A stretch of 64,000 bases of DNA from Streptococcus anginosus subsp. whileyi MAS624 (GCF_000478925.1 NZ_AP013072.1:412501-476500), one strand, 5' to 3'. Counted from the first letter of the stretch, positions 51,421 to 60,664 are shown. Program-made: numbers and translations. The notes: a model not told the origin generated them from the sequence alone.

Positions 51421-52173
51421 TAATAAATTACGAATTTTTTCTTTTATAAATGGGTTAAGAGAATAGTGTTTATCCAGATATTCTAGGAGTGCTTGAGCAG
51501 ACTCAGAAATGCGTTCGTAACCTTGCAAAAAGTAAGGCAATTGCTTGGTTTCCTTGGGATAACCTTCTTCAAATCGTCTGTTGGTATTAAAGACATCTAT
51601 AAAATTAGATTTAGAAGTTGTTTCCAAACTGATTAGTTCAGTCCAAAGCTTGACGGATCTGTTTTGGATCAAATCATAAGCAGCTAATTTTTCGCCTCGC
51701 TGATAGCGACCTAGCCCTAAATATAGATTACATGAAATTTCTCCCAACAGCCATTCACTGTCTCTGTTTTCTTTTGATGGCAGTCTTTGTGGCTGACAGA
51801 TTGTTTCATCAAAACCGACCTCCTTCCAGATAATCTTGCTTTCAGCGAAGGGAATGTTTACTAGTTCATGAGCTTCAAAGACAGCAAATTCACAAAAAAC
51901 ATCATCTTCAAATAGAACTTTATGTCCGTCCACTGTATTTTGGTAGTGAAATGCAATTGGTTCTAGCTTACTTAACCAGGTTAGGTCTTGGATATAGGTC
52001 TGCTTGTAGCCATCTTTTACAATAACAAAGAAGTCTAAATCTGAGTACTGATCCAATCGTTCTCTTTCTGTTCCGCAAGAACCAAGTGCCAGCAAAGCTA
52101 GTGCTTCTTTCGAATCTTTTAGAGACTGACCAATCTCATCTAGTCTTTGTAACAGTAATTCAGTTTTATTCAT
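51418..52173 (-). CDS. Nucleotidyltransferase-fold protein (lincosamide/aminoglycoside transferase-like)
   Basis: 251-residue protein with the polymerase-beta-type motif LALGSCGTERERLDQYSDLDFFV (Gly-Ser and the Asp-x-Asp metal pair at about residues 30-52). The remainder is helical with SEWLLGEISCNLYLGLGRYQRGEKL, resembling Lnu(B)-like transferases. Chromosomal genes like this are common in streptococci and usually have no proven drug substrate, so resistance should not be assumed. It is monocistronic. Confidence 0.72.
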   Translation of the reverse strand: MNKTELLLQRLDEIGQSLKDSKEALALLALGSCGTERERLDQYSDLDFFVIVKDGYKQTYIQDLTWLSKLEPIAFHYQNTVDGHKVLFEDDVFCEFAVFEAHELVNIPFAESKIIWKEVGFDETICQPQRLPSKENRDSEWLLGEISCNLYLGLGRYQRGEKLAAYDLIQNRSVKLWTELISLETTSKSNFIDVFNTNRRFEEGYPKETKQLPYFLQGYERISESAQALLEYLDKHYSLNPFIKEKIRNLL

Positions 52174-52331
52174 ATCGTTACCTCATTCTTTCTTATTTAA
52201 CAAAAATTATACATTAATTATGCATTTAGCGCATTCAAATGTCAATTTCATCTAATCCTAACTATATAGATTGTATTATTTTCGGTATTTTTTTGCTATA
52301 ATAAATTGAATCATTTTACGGAGGTTTTCTC

Positions 52332-53393
52332 ATGTTATCAAGAGTTGAAAAATTTGAAGTAGCCTTAAAACAGACAGAGTGTGATGCTGTCTTGGTAACC
52401 AATTTGAAGAATATTTACTATCTGACGGGTTTTAGCGGGACAGAAGCGACGGTTTTTATTAGCAAAACGCGACGGATTTTTTTGACAGATTCCCGCTATG
52501 CCTTGATTGCCAAAGGTGTGGTCAAAGGATTTGATATTATTGAAACGCGTGATGCTTTGGGGGAAATCGCTAAAATCATTGGGGACGATAAATTAGAAAA
52601 AATTGGCTTTGATGATCAAGTGTCCTATGCCTATTTCAAGATGCTGAAAAGCGTATTTGCAGCCTATGAACTGATACCTATGAGCAGTTTCATCGAGAAT
52701 CTGCGCATGATAAAAGATGCGGAAGAAATTGATACGATTCGAAAAGCTTGTCAAATTTCTGACCAAGCCTTTCTAGATGTCTTGGATTTTATCAAGCCGG
52801 GGCAAACAACGGAGCTACAAGTCATGAACTTTTTAGATGCTCGCATGCGCAAACTGGGTGCTTCAGGTGCGTCTTTTGATTTCATCATCGCCTCAGGATA
52901 CCGCTCTGCCATGCCGCATGGAGTGGCGAGTGAAAAGGTCATCCAAACGGGTGAAACCTTGACAATGGATTTTGGTTGTTATTACAATCACTATGTTAGC
53001 GATATGACACGAACTATTCATGTTGGTCATGTGACGGATGAAGAGCGTGAAATTTACGATATTGTATTGCGGAGCAACCAAACTCTGATTGAGGCTGCGA
53101 AGGCTGGTATGACTCGCATTGAGTTTGATCAAGTGCCACGAAAAGTGATTAACGATGCAGGTTACGGACAATATTTCACACACGGGATTGGGCATGGGAT
53201 TGGTCTTGATATTCATGAAATCCCTTATTTTGGGAAATCCTCTGAGCCGATTGAAGCAGGTATGGTCTTAACGGATGAGCCGGGCATTTATTTGGACGGA
53301 AAATACGGTGTGCGGATTGAAGATGACATTCTCATCACAGACACAGGTTGTGAGCTTTTAACACTTGCACCAAAAGAGTTAATTGTTATTTGA
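52332..53393 (+). CDS. pepP: M24 Xaa-Pro aminopeptidase-family protease
   Basis: 353-residue cytoplasmic metallopeptidase. The creatinase-like N-terminal domain (1 to about 125) starts MLSRVEKFEVALKQTECDAVLV; the pita-bread domain holds the metal ligands in LTMDFGCYYNHYVSDMTRT, HGIGHGIGLDIHE and DEPGIY. It removes N-terminal residues before proline. TTTGCTATAAT lies upstream and GGAGG precedes the start. efp follows after 58 bp, an order conserved in Firmicutes. Confidence 0.92.
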   Translation: MLSRVEKFEVALKQTECDAVLVTNLKNIYYLTGFSGTEATVFISKTRRIFLTDSRYALIAKGVVKGFDIIETRDALGEIAKIIGDDKLEKIGFDDQVSYAYFKMLKSVFAAYELIPMSSFIENLRMIKDAEEIDTIRKACQISDQAFLDVLDFIKPGQTTELQVMNFLDARMRKLGASGASFDFIIASGYRSAMPHGVASEKVIQTGETLTMDFGCYYNHYVSDMTRTIHVGHVTDEEREIYDIVLRSNQTLIEAAKAGMTRIEFDQVPRKVINDAGYGQYFTHGIGHGIGLDIHEIPYFGKSSEPIEAGMVLTDEPGIYLDGKYGVRIEDDILITDTGCELLTLAPKELIVI

Positions 53394-53451
53394 GAATTGT
53401 CAATGTTTATGATAAAATAAAGAGAAATCTATTTTAAAAGAGGTAATAATA

Positions 53452-54012
53452 ATGATTGAAGCAAGTAAGCTGAAAGCTGGTATGACGTTTGAAACAACGG
53501 ACGGAAAATTGATTCGTGTCCTTGAAGCAAGCCACCATAAACCAGGTAAAGGGAATACTGTTATGCGTATGAAATTACGGGATGTACGCACAGGTTCGAC
53601 TTTTGACACAACTTACCGTCCTGAAGAAAAATTTGAACAAGCAATTATTGAAACGCGCCCAGCACAATACTTATACCAAATGGATGACACAGCTTATTTC
53701 ATGGATACAGAGTCATTTGAACAATATGAAATCCCAGTAGCAAATGTAGAGCAAGAATTGAAATTTATTCTTGAAAATTCAGAAGTGAAAATTCAATTTT
53801 ACGGAAGCGAAGTTATCGGTGTTACAGTTCCAACGACTGTAGAATTAGTCGTAACAGATACACAACCTTCTATCAAAGGAGCAACAGTAACAGGTTCTGG
53901 TAAGCCAGCTACTCTTGAAACAGGTCTGGTAGTGAACGTACCGGACTTTATCGAAGTTGGACAAAAATTGATTATCAATACGCAAGAAGGAACTTACATT
54001 TCTCGTGCATAA
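53452..54012 (+). CDS. efp: Translation elongation factor P
   Basis: 186-residue EF-P that helps ribosomes through polyproline stretches. The KOW-like domain I starts [19 protein letters not shown] and its loop HHKPGKGN places a Lys (residue 33) at the tip that reaches the peptidyl-transferase centre. Domains II and III end with GTYISRA. It lies downstream of pepP and upstream of asp23-nusB. Confidence 0.97.
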   Translation: MIEASKLKAGMTFETTDGKLIRVLEASHHKPGKGNTVMRMKLRDVRTGSTFDTTYRPEEKFEQAIIETRPAQYLYQMDDTAYFMDTESFEQYEIPVANVEQELKFILENSEVKIQFYGSEVIGVTVPTTVELVVTDTQPSIKGATVTGSGKPATLETGLVVNVPDFIEVGQKLIINTQEGTYISRA

Positions 54013-54122
54013 TTTATGCTAAGAACTAGAAGTTCTTAAATTACTATCAAATTCAGACTGAGAGCCTGACAAATATTGTGCAGACTCCTTGAATGTCTTT
54101 GTGTCTTAAGAAAGGACAAGTT

Positions 54123-54512
54123 ATGGCAACTGAACAATTAGGCGAAATCGTTATCGCACCACGTGTCTTAGAAAAAATTATTGCCATTGCAACGGCTAAA
54201 GTGGATGGCGTTTACTCTTTCGCAAATAAAAGCATGTCTGACAGTCTTGCAAAACGTTCTTTAGGACGTGGCGTCTATCTTCATACCGCCAGTGATGGCG
54301 AAGTAACTGTTGACATTTATTTATACTTAGAATACGGTGTAGGGGTGCCAGCAGTAGCTGTTGCTATTCAAAAAGCCGTTAAAAGTGCTGTTTCTGATAT
54401 GGCAGAAGTTGAATTATCCGCAGTGAACATCCATGTAGCGGGTATTGTGCCTGAAAAAACACCAAAACCAGATTTAAAAGATTTGTTCGATGAGGATTTC
54501 CTCAATGACTGA
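54123..54512 (+). CDS. Asp23/Gls24 family envelope stress protein
   Basis: 129-residue protein; the Asp23 domain covers most of it (LGEIVIAPRVLEKIIAIATAKVDGVYS, GVYLHTASDGEVTVDIYLYLEYGV). I chose ATG at 54123 after AAAGGACAAG; an in-frame start at 54093 has no site. Such proteins associate with the membrane and respond to envelope or alkaline stress. The gene lies between efp and nusB, as in other streptococci, and overlaps nusB by 8 bases. Confidence 0.93.
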   Translation: MATEQLGEIVIAPRVLEKIIAIATAKVDGVYSFANKSMSDSLAKRSLGRGVYLHTASDGEVTVDIYLYLEYGVGVPAVAVAIQKAVKSAVSDMAEVELSAVNIHVAGIVPEKTPKPDLKDLFDEDFLND

Positions 54513-54930
54513 TGTACAACTGGAAGCAAGAAGAGAACTACGTGAACGTGCATTTCAAGCATTAATGAGTTTGGAATATGAAAAAGATATTGTAGAAGCG
54601 TGTCGTTTTGCATATCTCTATGATAAAGATATGACAAACGATTCTGATGTGGAAATTCCAGCCTTTTTATTGAACCTCGTCACGGGTGTTGAACAGTCTA
54701 AAAACGAGTTGGATGACAAGCTTAGCCAGTACCTAAAAGAAGGTTGGACTTTGGAACGTCTTACATTGATAGAAAAAAATATTCTTCGCTTGGGATTGTT
54801 TGAGATGACAGAGTTTGATACACCTCAACTAGTCGCAATCAATGAAGCAATTGAGCTATCTAAAAAATTCTCAGATGAAAAATCGAGCAAGTTTATCAAT
54901 GGTATTTTAAGTAAATTTGTTATAGAATAA
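54505..54930 (+). CDS. nusB: Transcription antitermination factor NusB
   Basis: 141-residue all-helical NusB, which binds boxA RNA with S10 during rRNA transcription. Family stretches are RRELRERAFQALMSLEYE at the start, LIEKNILRLGLFEM and FSDEKSSKFINGILSKF at the end. The ATG at 54505 overlaps the end of asp23. A terminator lies at 54958-54985. Confidence 0.95.
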   Translation: MTDVQLEARRELRERAFQALMSLEYEKDIVEACRFAYLYDKDMTNDSDVEIPAFLLNLVTGVEQSKNELDDKLSQYLKEGWTLERLTLIEKNILRLGLFEMTEFDTPQLVAINEAIELSKKFSDEKSSKFINGILSKFVIE

Positions 54931-54957
54931 ATTTTAAGAAGAAATGAATACAGGATT

Positions 54958-54985
54958 GAGAGGACGAACTTCGTTCTCTCTTTTT
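54958..54985 (+). terminator. Terminator of efp-asp23-nusB
   Basis: GAGAGGACGAA pairs with TTCGTTCTCTC, with one mismatch, followed by TTTTT. Confidence 0.85.
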
Positions 54986-55146
54986 CAATTTTATCCGCTA
55001 AACAGCTTCAGAAAACCTCTGAAGTGACAGGGATGCTGCTCACGAGACCCAGAAGAGATGCAATAAGATAAAAAATAGATAGAAGAAAACCAAAGGGTTC
55101 TCCTTCATGCTATCCTTAAAAGGTAAGTAAAAGGAAGGAGAAGGAA

Positions 55147-55620
55147 ATGGAGTTCAAGGAGTTATATGGCAAGGTAAGAGGAATTGTGCTGAAGTGTCGG
55201 AGGGAATATTATGTCCACCTGTGGGAATTAAGCGATTGGGAACAAGAGGGGATGTTGGTGCTCTATCAGTTGGTGAGTCGCTATCCGCAGCTAGTAGAAG
55301 AAGATCATCAGCTCTATGTTTACTATAAGACCAAGTTCCGCAATCATATCCTAGACATCCTCCGTAAACAGGAAAGTCAAAAACGCAAACTTGATCGTCA
55401 AGCTTATGAAGAAGTGAGCGAGATTGGTCACAAGCTCAGCCTAAAAGAACTATATCTGGATGAATTGGTGATTCTCCGAGACCAGCTAAAGAGCTATCAA
55501 GCTCAACTGAGTCCAGAGAAACAAGAGCAGTATGAGTGCTTACTAGCCGATGAACGGTTCAAGGGTCGCCAAGCGATGATTCGAGAATTAAGAGCCTACT
55601 TAAAAGACTATAGCGATTAA
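55147..55620 (+). CDS. comX: Competence sigma factor ComX (SigX)
   Basis: 157-residue alternative sigma factor that directs RNA polymerase to combox promoters of late competence genes. The region-2-like part reads MEFKELYGKVRGIVLKCRREYYVHLWELSDWEQEGML, and the C-terminal half is helical with KFRNHILDILRKQESQKRKLDR. The length fits streptococcal ComX. AAGGAGAAGG precedes the ATG. Upstream lies a CTTCAG/CTGAAG inverted repeat (55007-55025), but I could not assign a ComE or ComR operator with confidence. Many streptococci have two copies; only one is in this window. Confidence 0.93.
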   Translation: MEFKELYGKVRGIVLKCRREYYVHLWELSDWEQEGMLVLYQLVSRYPQLVEEDHQLYVYYKTKFRNHILDILRKQESQKRKLDRQAYEEVSEIGHKLSLKELYLDELVILRDQLKSYQAQLSPEKQEQYECLLADERFKGRQAMIRELRAYLKDYSD

Positions 55621-55706
55621 ACTAAGTCAGAACTTTTCCCTTTTTAAAGGTCATTTTCATTTTGCTACCTCTAAAAAATTTAATTCACTTTTTTTCATTT
55701 TCCTCT

Positions 55707-55737
55707 TGACATGGAACTCATTCCAGATTGTACAATG
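55707..55737 (+). promoter_or_regulatory. Promoter with TGGAA/TTCCA palindrome upstream of the HAD pseudogene
   Basis: TTGACA and TACAAT with an unusually long 19-bp spacer. TGGAACTCATTCCA lies between them and could be an operator, for example for the broken LacI-type regulator downstream. Confidence 0.4.
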
Positions 55738-55812
55738 AAGTCAAGCTAGCGAAGAAATAAGATTTGAACTCGGAGTAGAGCGCAAATCCATAAAGAAAAG
55801 GAGAGAAAAATC

Positions 55813-56530
55813 ATGCAAACAAGAACGATTAAACGTATTTTTACTGATATGGATGGGGCACTTTTAAATTCAAAGGGGCAAGTTTCCGAAAGGAATGCCA
55901 GACGCATTCGCAGAGCAGATATTCCGATTACGTTGGTCTCTGCGCGTGCGCCAATGGAGATGCGTGAGGCTATTGAATTGTTGGGTTTGCAAGGTCCGCA
56001 AGTGGGCTTTAATGGTGGTTTGATTTATGAGGTTGTCAATCATCAAATTCGTCCGCTGCACACCAAGATTATTTTCAAGCAGACCGCGGCAACGATTTTA
56101 CAGGCTGTGCGGCAGCATTTTCCGAAGGTCAGTCTCAGTTATTACGACTTGACTCATCAGGCACCGACTCAGGTTCATGATGATTAGCTTTGAAGAGGAA
56201 GAAATGCAAGATTTGCAGACTTATCTGAATAGTCTAGGACTAACTAGTGTTACAATTCTGCGTTCTGGTCGGTTTTATTTAGAAATCACTAGCAAAGAAG
56301 CTCGAAAATCATCAGGGATTGATTACATTAGTCGGAAAGAAAATCTAAAAAAAGAAGAAACGGCTGCCTTTGGTGACGGTCACAATGACATTCCGATGCT
56401 AGAAATGGTTGGTTTTCCGATTGTCATGGCCAATGCCTTTAAAGATGTGAAGGCACATGCTTTTAAAATTACCAAAAGTAACGATGAGGACGGAGTTGGT
56501 TACGGAATTCACAGGTATCTCGTCAGTTAA
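55813..56530 (+). pseudogene. Cof-type HAD phosphatase, frameshifted
   Basis: The first part (55813-56187) encodes the HAD start IFTDMDGALLNSKGQ, in which the usual Thr of DMDGT is Ala, and ends early at 56187. The second part in another frame (to 56530) carries FGDGHNDIPMLEM and the C-terminus. Together they give about 240 residues rather than about 270, so a small deletion probably goes with the frameshift near 56165-56190. The paralogue at 11672 is intact. It is followed by a LacI-type pseudogene in the same direction. Confidence 0.83.
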
Positions 56531-56554
56531 GCTTGAAAATCAGAAAGGAACTCG

Positions 56555-57486
56555 ATGACCAATATTTGAGAAATAGCGAAGTTGAGTGGCTATTCGGTGT
56601 CCAGTGTGTTGCGCGTGCTCAACAATCACCCATATGTGTCAGACGAGGCACGGGGGAAAATCCTGCAAATTGTCAGAGAACTGGACTATTCTCTAAATCT
56701 AGTCGCAAAAGAACTGAGTTTGGGCAATACTTATAAAGTGGGTGTAGTCATTCCTCATGTGCGTCACACTTATTTACCAAGCTCATCAATGGTATGTTGG
56801 ATTGAGCGCAGAGAAGTGCCTATAATTTGCTGCTTTTGCCGTCTCAGTATGACAAAGAACTAGAGCTTCAGTACCTGGAACAATTGCGAGGTCAGGCTTT
56901 TGATCATTTGATTTTCACCTCACGAAGCATAGATTTGGAAACCATTGCTTCCTATGCTAAGTACGGAAATATTGTCTGCTTAGAAACGGTAAATCATTCT
57001 CAACTGAGTAGTGTCTATGTGGATCGCAAACCAGCTTGTAGAGAAGCTTTTCGCTAGTTGAAAGAACTGGGTTATCAACATTTAGCCCTTATTTTCACCC
57101 GTAAAGACAAGCGAAGTTCCACCTATCGTATGGTCAGAGAGGCTTATGATGAAGTCTATGGCTCGGAGCACGATCCGGTGATTCTCGAAGGAGTTGCGAT
57201 AGAAGAGGATGCTTATCAGAAAGCTCCTGAACTTTGGCAATACCCGGAGATTGACTGTATTTTTTCAAATGGGGATGACATGGCAGCAGGGTTTATGCAG
57301 GCTTATGAGGAAGCTGGAAAACAGCTGCCTTTCATTATGGGGCAAGAAAATATGCTGGCCGGACGCCTTCTGGGTCTTTCTACCATTGACAATAAATCCT
57401 ACCAGCTAGGTCAGGAAAGTTTCAAGCAGGTTTTATCTGAAGAGAAAAAAACCATTGTGCTCAAATCAGAGTTTATCCAGCGATAA
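56555..57486 (+). pseudogene. LacI-family regulator, multiply broken
   Basis: The original start is ATG at 56555 after AAAGGAAC, giving MTNI-stop-EIAKLSGYSVSSVLRVLN, the LacI helix-turn-helix with a TGA at codon 5. At least two small indels follow near 56770-56830, and a TAG at 57055-57057 stands where a Trp is expected (EAFR-W-LKELGYQH). The C-terminal effector domain is readable from 57058 to 57486. In the usual layout it would regulate sugar genes next to it. It is clearly inactive. Confidence 0.88.
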
Positions 57487-57793
57487 GAGACTTGTTGTTT
57501 TTCAAATTAGCTTACTTATTTAATAAAGAAGAAGAGTTTGGGACAAAAAGATTTCAATTTTTAAAAATCTTAATTATTAAGCCCTTCAAATCTATAATTA
57601 AATGCGAAAAGCGAACAAAGCAGAATTCTGATTACCAGAAAACTAGTTTTGTTCGCTTTTTATACTTGAGGTCGGACTTTTGTCCCAGCCCCTTTTTTAC
57701 TGAAATTTTTCTAAACAGAAAATATTGACAAGAAAAAGTAGACAGTGTATACTAAAAAAGAAGAGGATGTTGTATACTTGCTGGAGGACGAAA
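57487..57793. other. Intergenic region with nested inverted repeat
   Basis: No gene is seen. It contains the GTGGGAC-like element at 57538-57696 and, after it, TTGACA near 57726-57731 with TATACT 16 bp further on, a good promoter for the TetR gene. Confidence 0.6.
57538..57696. repeat. GTGGGAC-family element, copy 3 (nested hairpins)
   Basis: Outer arms GGGACAAAAAG (57540) and CTTTTGTCCC (57677-57686); inner arms AAAAGCGAACAAA (57607-57619) and TTTGTTCGCTTTT (57648-57660). It ends in CCCCTTTTTT like a terminator. Confidence 0.7.
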
Positions 57794-58390
57794 ATGAAAC
57801 GCAATACGGCAGAGTTAAAAGAAAGACTGATCCAGACGGGGATTGAAGAGATTGAGAGCCATGGTATCGACCAGCTATCACTGAGGACTGTCGCTAAATC
57901 CTGCGGTGTTACTCACGGCACCCCTTACCGGCATTTTGAAAGTAAGGAAAACTATTTAAAAGTTGTTTTAAAGCGCCTTTCTGTTTTTCTCAACCAAGAA
58001 ATCCAAAAAGAGATCGATTGGAAGGCTTCTGCGCGGAATCAACTGGCCCAAATGGGCTTTAACTTTATCATCTTTGCGAAGGCTTACCCCTATTTCTTTG
58101 AGGCCCTCTTCATTAAATTTCCTTTTAAGTATATGAAAGTCACTCAGGATACTATTTCGCTGGATTCTGATTTGCCAGGATTCGCTGCATTTAAACGGAT
58201 TGTTTTAGAGCTTCGTAAGGAGGAAGGCTTTACAAACAGCGAAGCTGAAACACTGTTTCATTTTTGGAGTTTTATTTCAGGTCTTGCTGTTTTGGCGAAC
58301 AGTCCCATTGGACGTGACCTTGACAACAAAGCCATTCAGACTAACATTGAGCAGATGCTTGATATCTATATAAAAGGAGAACAGTCATGA
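57794..58390 (+). CDS. TetR-family transcriptional regulator
   Basis: 198-residue regulator. The N-terminal helix-turn-helix (about 8-55) reads LIQTGIEEIESHGIDQLSLRT and VAKSCGVTHGTPYRHFESKE; the helical C-terminal part binds the inducer. I chose ATG at 57794 after GGAGGACG instead of an upstream in-frame start at 57725. The stop overlaps the oxidoreductase start by 4 bases, so the pair is coupled and the regulator probably senses a quinone, electrophile or related stress handled by that enzyme. Confidence 0.9.
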   Translation: MKRNTAELKERLIQTGIEEIESHGIDQLSLRTVAKSCGVTHGTPYRHFESKENYLKVVLKRLSVFLNQEIQKEIDWKASARNQLAQMGFNFIIFAKAYPYFFEALFIKFPFKYMKVTQDTISLDSDLPGFAAFKRIVLELRKEEGFTNSEAETLFHFWSFISGLAVLANSPIGRDLDNKAIQTNIEQMLDIYIKGEQS

Positions 58391-58953
58391 AAATCTTAAT
58401 TATTTTTACTCATCCAAACCCTCAAAGTTTTGACGGTGCTATTCTCAAGCAAGTCCAAACCAATCTTTCTGAAGCGCATTCTGTCAAAACCTTAGATTTA
58501 TATGCTGAACAGTTTGATTCAATCTTACGATTTGATGAAAATCAAAAACGCCGCGATTTGGCTAAGGTTCCTGAAATGGAAAAATACCGTGATCTTGTCA
58601 CTTGGGCAGACCACCTAATCTTTATTTTCCCGATTTGGTGGAGCGGTATGCCGGCTATTCTCAAAGGATTTATTGACCGAGCATTTGTAGCTGGTTTCGC
58701 TTATTCTTATAAAAAAGTCGGTCTTGAAGGGCACTTACAAGGAAAATCTGCTTGGATTATCACCACCCATAATACGCCGTCCTTTGTGCTGCCTTTTATT
58801 CAGGATTACGGCAAAGTTCTGAAAAATCAAATTTTAAAAATCTGTGCTGTCGCACCGGTTAAGCTAACACAATTAACAAACGTTGAAAAAATCTCTGATG
58901 AGCAGCGTCAGCAATTCTTAGAAAGCATTGCTCAAGTGGCCCGTCATATTTAA
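58387..58953 (+). CDS. Flavodoxin-fold NAD(P)H oxidoreductase
   Basis: 188-residue FMN enzyme of the NAD(P)H:quinone reductase group (MdaB/KefF-like). It begins MKILIIFTHPNPQSFDGAIL, which binds the FMN phosphate, and contains FIFPIWWSGMPAILKGFIDRAF, the family hallmark. Members reduce quinones or other electrophiles by two-electron transfer. It is co-translated with the TetR regulator upstream. Confidence 0.92.
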   Translation: MKILIIFTHPNPQSFDGAILKQVQTNLSEAHSVKTLDLYAEQFDSILRFDENQKRRDLAKVPEMEKYRDLVTWADHLIFIFPIWWSGMPAILKGFIDRAFVAGFAYSYKKVGLEGHLQGKSAWIITTHNTPSFVLPFIQDYGKVLKNQILKICAVAPVKLTQLTNVEKISDEQRQQFLESIAQVARHI

Positions 58954-59086
58954 AATAACAATGTTTGCAAAGCAGAAATAGTATGATACAGCTGAAAACT
59001 AACTCAACAGTCCATTTCTTATGAAACATTTCTTGAAAACCTGCGTAAAATTGCTATAATGGAAGTTGAAATTTTAAGGAGGAGTC

Positions 59087-59457
59087 ATGATGGAATATAA
59101 GCAAGTGGAATGCAGGTTAGTGGATCATGGAATCAGAGAGTATAAAAATTTTAAAGGAATCAAGATTTATAGTAACAGCCGTTTTTCTGAAGATAGGAAA
59201 AAATAATCTATCAAACGATTTATCTGACACCCAAGAAGAACCTTGTCTACTATCAAAGAGAAGATCTCAACTATGATTCAGAGTGGTGGCTCAGAAAGCA
59301 TAAGGATCTACCATTCTACCATCAGCAAGAGGCAGATACGGTTTTCAAAATTTGCCAAGCTTTTGCTGAGTTAAGCTCTTACCTAGACAAATCTACTATC
59401 AACAAGTTGGAGCAAAGGTTAGCGGCAGGTGCTTTTATTGAAACCTTGAATATTTAA
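59087..59457 (+). pseudogene. EXLDI family protein, frameshifted
   Basis: The start (MMEYKQVECRLVDHG, ATG after AAGGAGGAG) runs to a stop at 59204-59206. A one-base change in the A run 59198-59203 joins it to a long frame IIYQTIYLTPKKNLVYYQREDLNYDSEWW ending in ETLNI, which fits the C-terminal E-x-L-D-I-like signature of this small family. About 122 codons in all. The family has no known function. A homopolymer sequencing error or programmed frameshift cannot be excluded. A terminator (CCAGTC-TTTAC-GGACTGG, T run) follows at 59470-59494. Confidence 0.65.
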
Positions 59458-59468
59458 CTTTACAGACA

Positions 59469-59494
59469 GCCAGTCTTTACGGACTGGTTTTTTT
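59469..59494 (+). terminator. Terminator after the EXLDI gene
   Basis: CCAGTC (59470) pairs with GACTGG (59482-59487), followed by seven T. Confidence 0.85.
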
Positions 59495-59545
59495 GTATGA
59501 AGTCAGCTGCATTGTTTCATAGGATATTTGTCCATTTTTGTTATT

Positions 59546-60603
59546 GATAAATTGTAAAATATAGTGCAACAAAAAAACTCATAGCGTTTCATTGGTGTAA
59601 ACTGTAAGTAACCACACAAACAGAATCCCGAGGAAAAACTATGAGCTACTTCCATCTTACCATAACCGACCGAATAAAGATAGAAACCTACTTGGAATTA
59701 GGTTTGAAACCTTGCCAAATTGCAAGTAAACTTGGCGTCCATAAGTCTACCATTTCAAGAGAGTTAAGACGATGCCAAAATGGTTACTCCGCAGCCCTAG
59801 CACAGGAACAGTATGACCACAGGGCTAAGCAAAAAGGTCGGAAGTCTCGTTTGACACCAACGTTGAAAAAGGAAATTGAGGACGGTTTAAAATCCTCCTG
59901 GTCGCCTGAACAGATTTGTGGCCGCTATCAGCTTGAACAAAGGCCGATGGTAGCTTTTAAAACAATCTATAACTGGCTCTATGCTGGTTTGATTGCTCTG
60001 GATTTGAGTGTCCTTCGTCGTAAAGGAAAAACTCGACAACCTAAAGAAACACGTGGAAGATTTAGGATTGGCACATCGATTGCCAAACGTCCTAAAGAGG
60101 TCAGGAATCGTGAGACCTTTGGTCACTGGGAGCTCGATACTGTGGTGTCTTCCAGAGGCAAAAGCAAGGGCTGTTTAGCGACCTTTCTGGAGCGAAAAAC
60201 GCGCTTTTACTTAGCTTTCAAGATACCAGACAGAACAGCCAAATCCATGTTTTCAGCCATCGAACAACTTTATAAGCTATTTCCAAAAGAGGCTCTTAAA
60301 ACCTTCACTTCAGATAGGGGAAAAGAGTTTGCCTGCTATCCTCTGGTAGAGAATTTAGGAATTTCCTTTTTCTTTGCGGACGCCTATTCATCCTGGCAGA
60401 GAGGAAGCAATGAAAACGCCAATGGCTTACTAAGAGAATATTTTCCAAAGAAAACAGATTTAGCCGCTATCTCTGATGAGGCTTTGAACAAGGCCTTATA
60501 TGATATCAATCACCGACCACGAAAATGTTTAGCTTACAGAACTGCTTGTGAAGCTCTAGTGGATGAGTACGAGTAAATGTTGCACTTATTCTTGCAATTT
60601 ATC
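59546..60603 (+). mobile_element. IS30-family insertion sequence, copy 2
   Basis: 1058 bp, same ends and orientation as the copy at 14426-15483, and apparently the same sequence throughout. The left flank reads TTATT and the right flank TTATA, so no clean target duplication is visible. It lies between the EXLDI remnant and the pullulanase promoter, 62 bp upstream of the -35. Confidence 0.93.
59641..60576 (+). CDS. IS30-family transposase, copy 2
   Basis: 311 residues, identical to the transposase at 14521: helix-turn-helix LGVHKSTISRELRR and the DDE residues in HWELDTVVS, FTSDRGKEF and GSNENANGLLREYF. Intact start and stop. The sequence identity of the two copies indicates recent transposition. 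Confidence 0.96.
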   Translation: MSYFHLTITDRIKIETYLELGLKPCQIASKLGVHKSTISRELRRCQNGYSAALAQEQYDHRAKQKGRKSRLTPTLKKEIEDGLKSSWSPEQICGRYQLEQRPMVAFKTIYNWLYAGLIALDLSVLRRKGKTRQPKETRGRFRIGTSIAKRPKEVRNRETFGHWELDTVVSSRGKSKGCLATFLERKTRFYLAFKIPDRTAKSMFSAIEQLYKLFPKEALKTFTSDRGKEFACYPLVENLGISFFFADAYSSWQRGSNENANGLLREYFPKKTDLAAISDEALNKALYDINHRPRKCLAYRTACEALVDEYE

Positions 60604-60664
60604 TTATAATATAGAAAATACATTTAACCTTTGTCAAAAAAACAGAGATTTTTGTTTGAAAACC

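Noticed and set aside
51418..52173. Drug-resistance gene (lincosamide or aminoglycoside nucleotidyltransferase)
   Set aside because: Only the general nucleotidyltransferase motif is seen; there is no mobile context and housekeeping genes lie on both sides, so resistance is not supported.
57492..57728. 78-codon plus-strand frame after the LacI-type pseudogene
   Set aside because: It runs through the nested inverted repeat and has no ribosome site or family motif.
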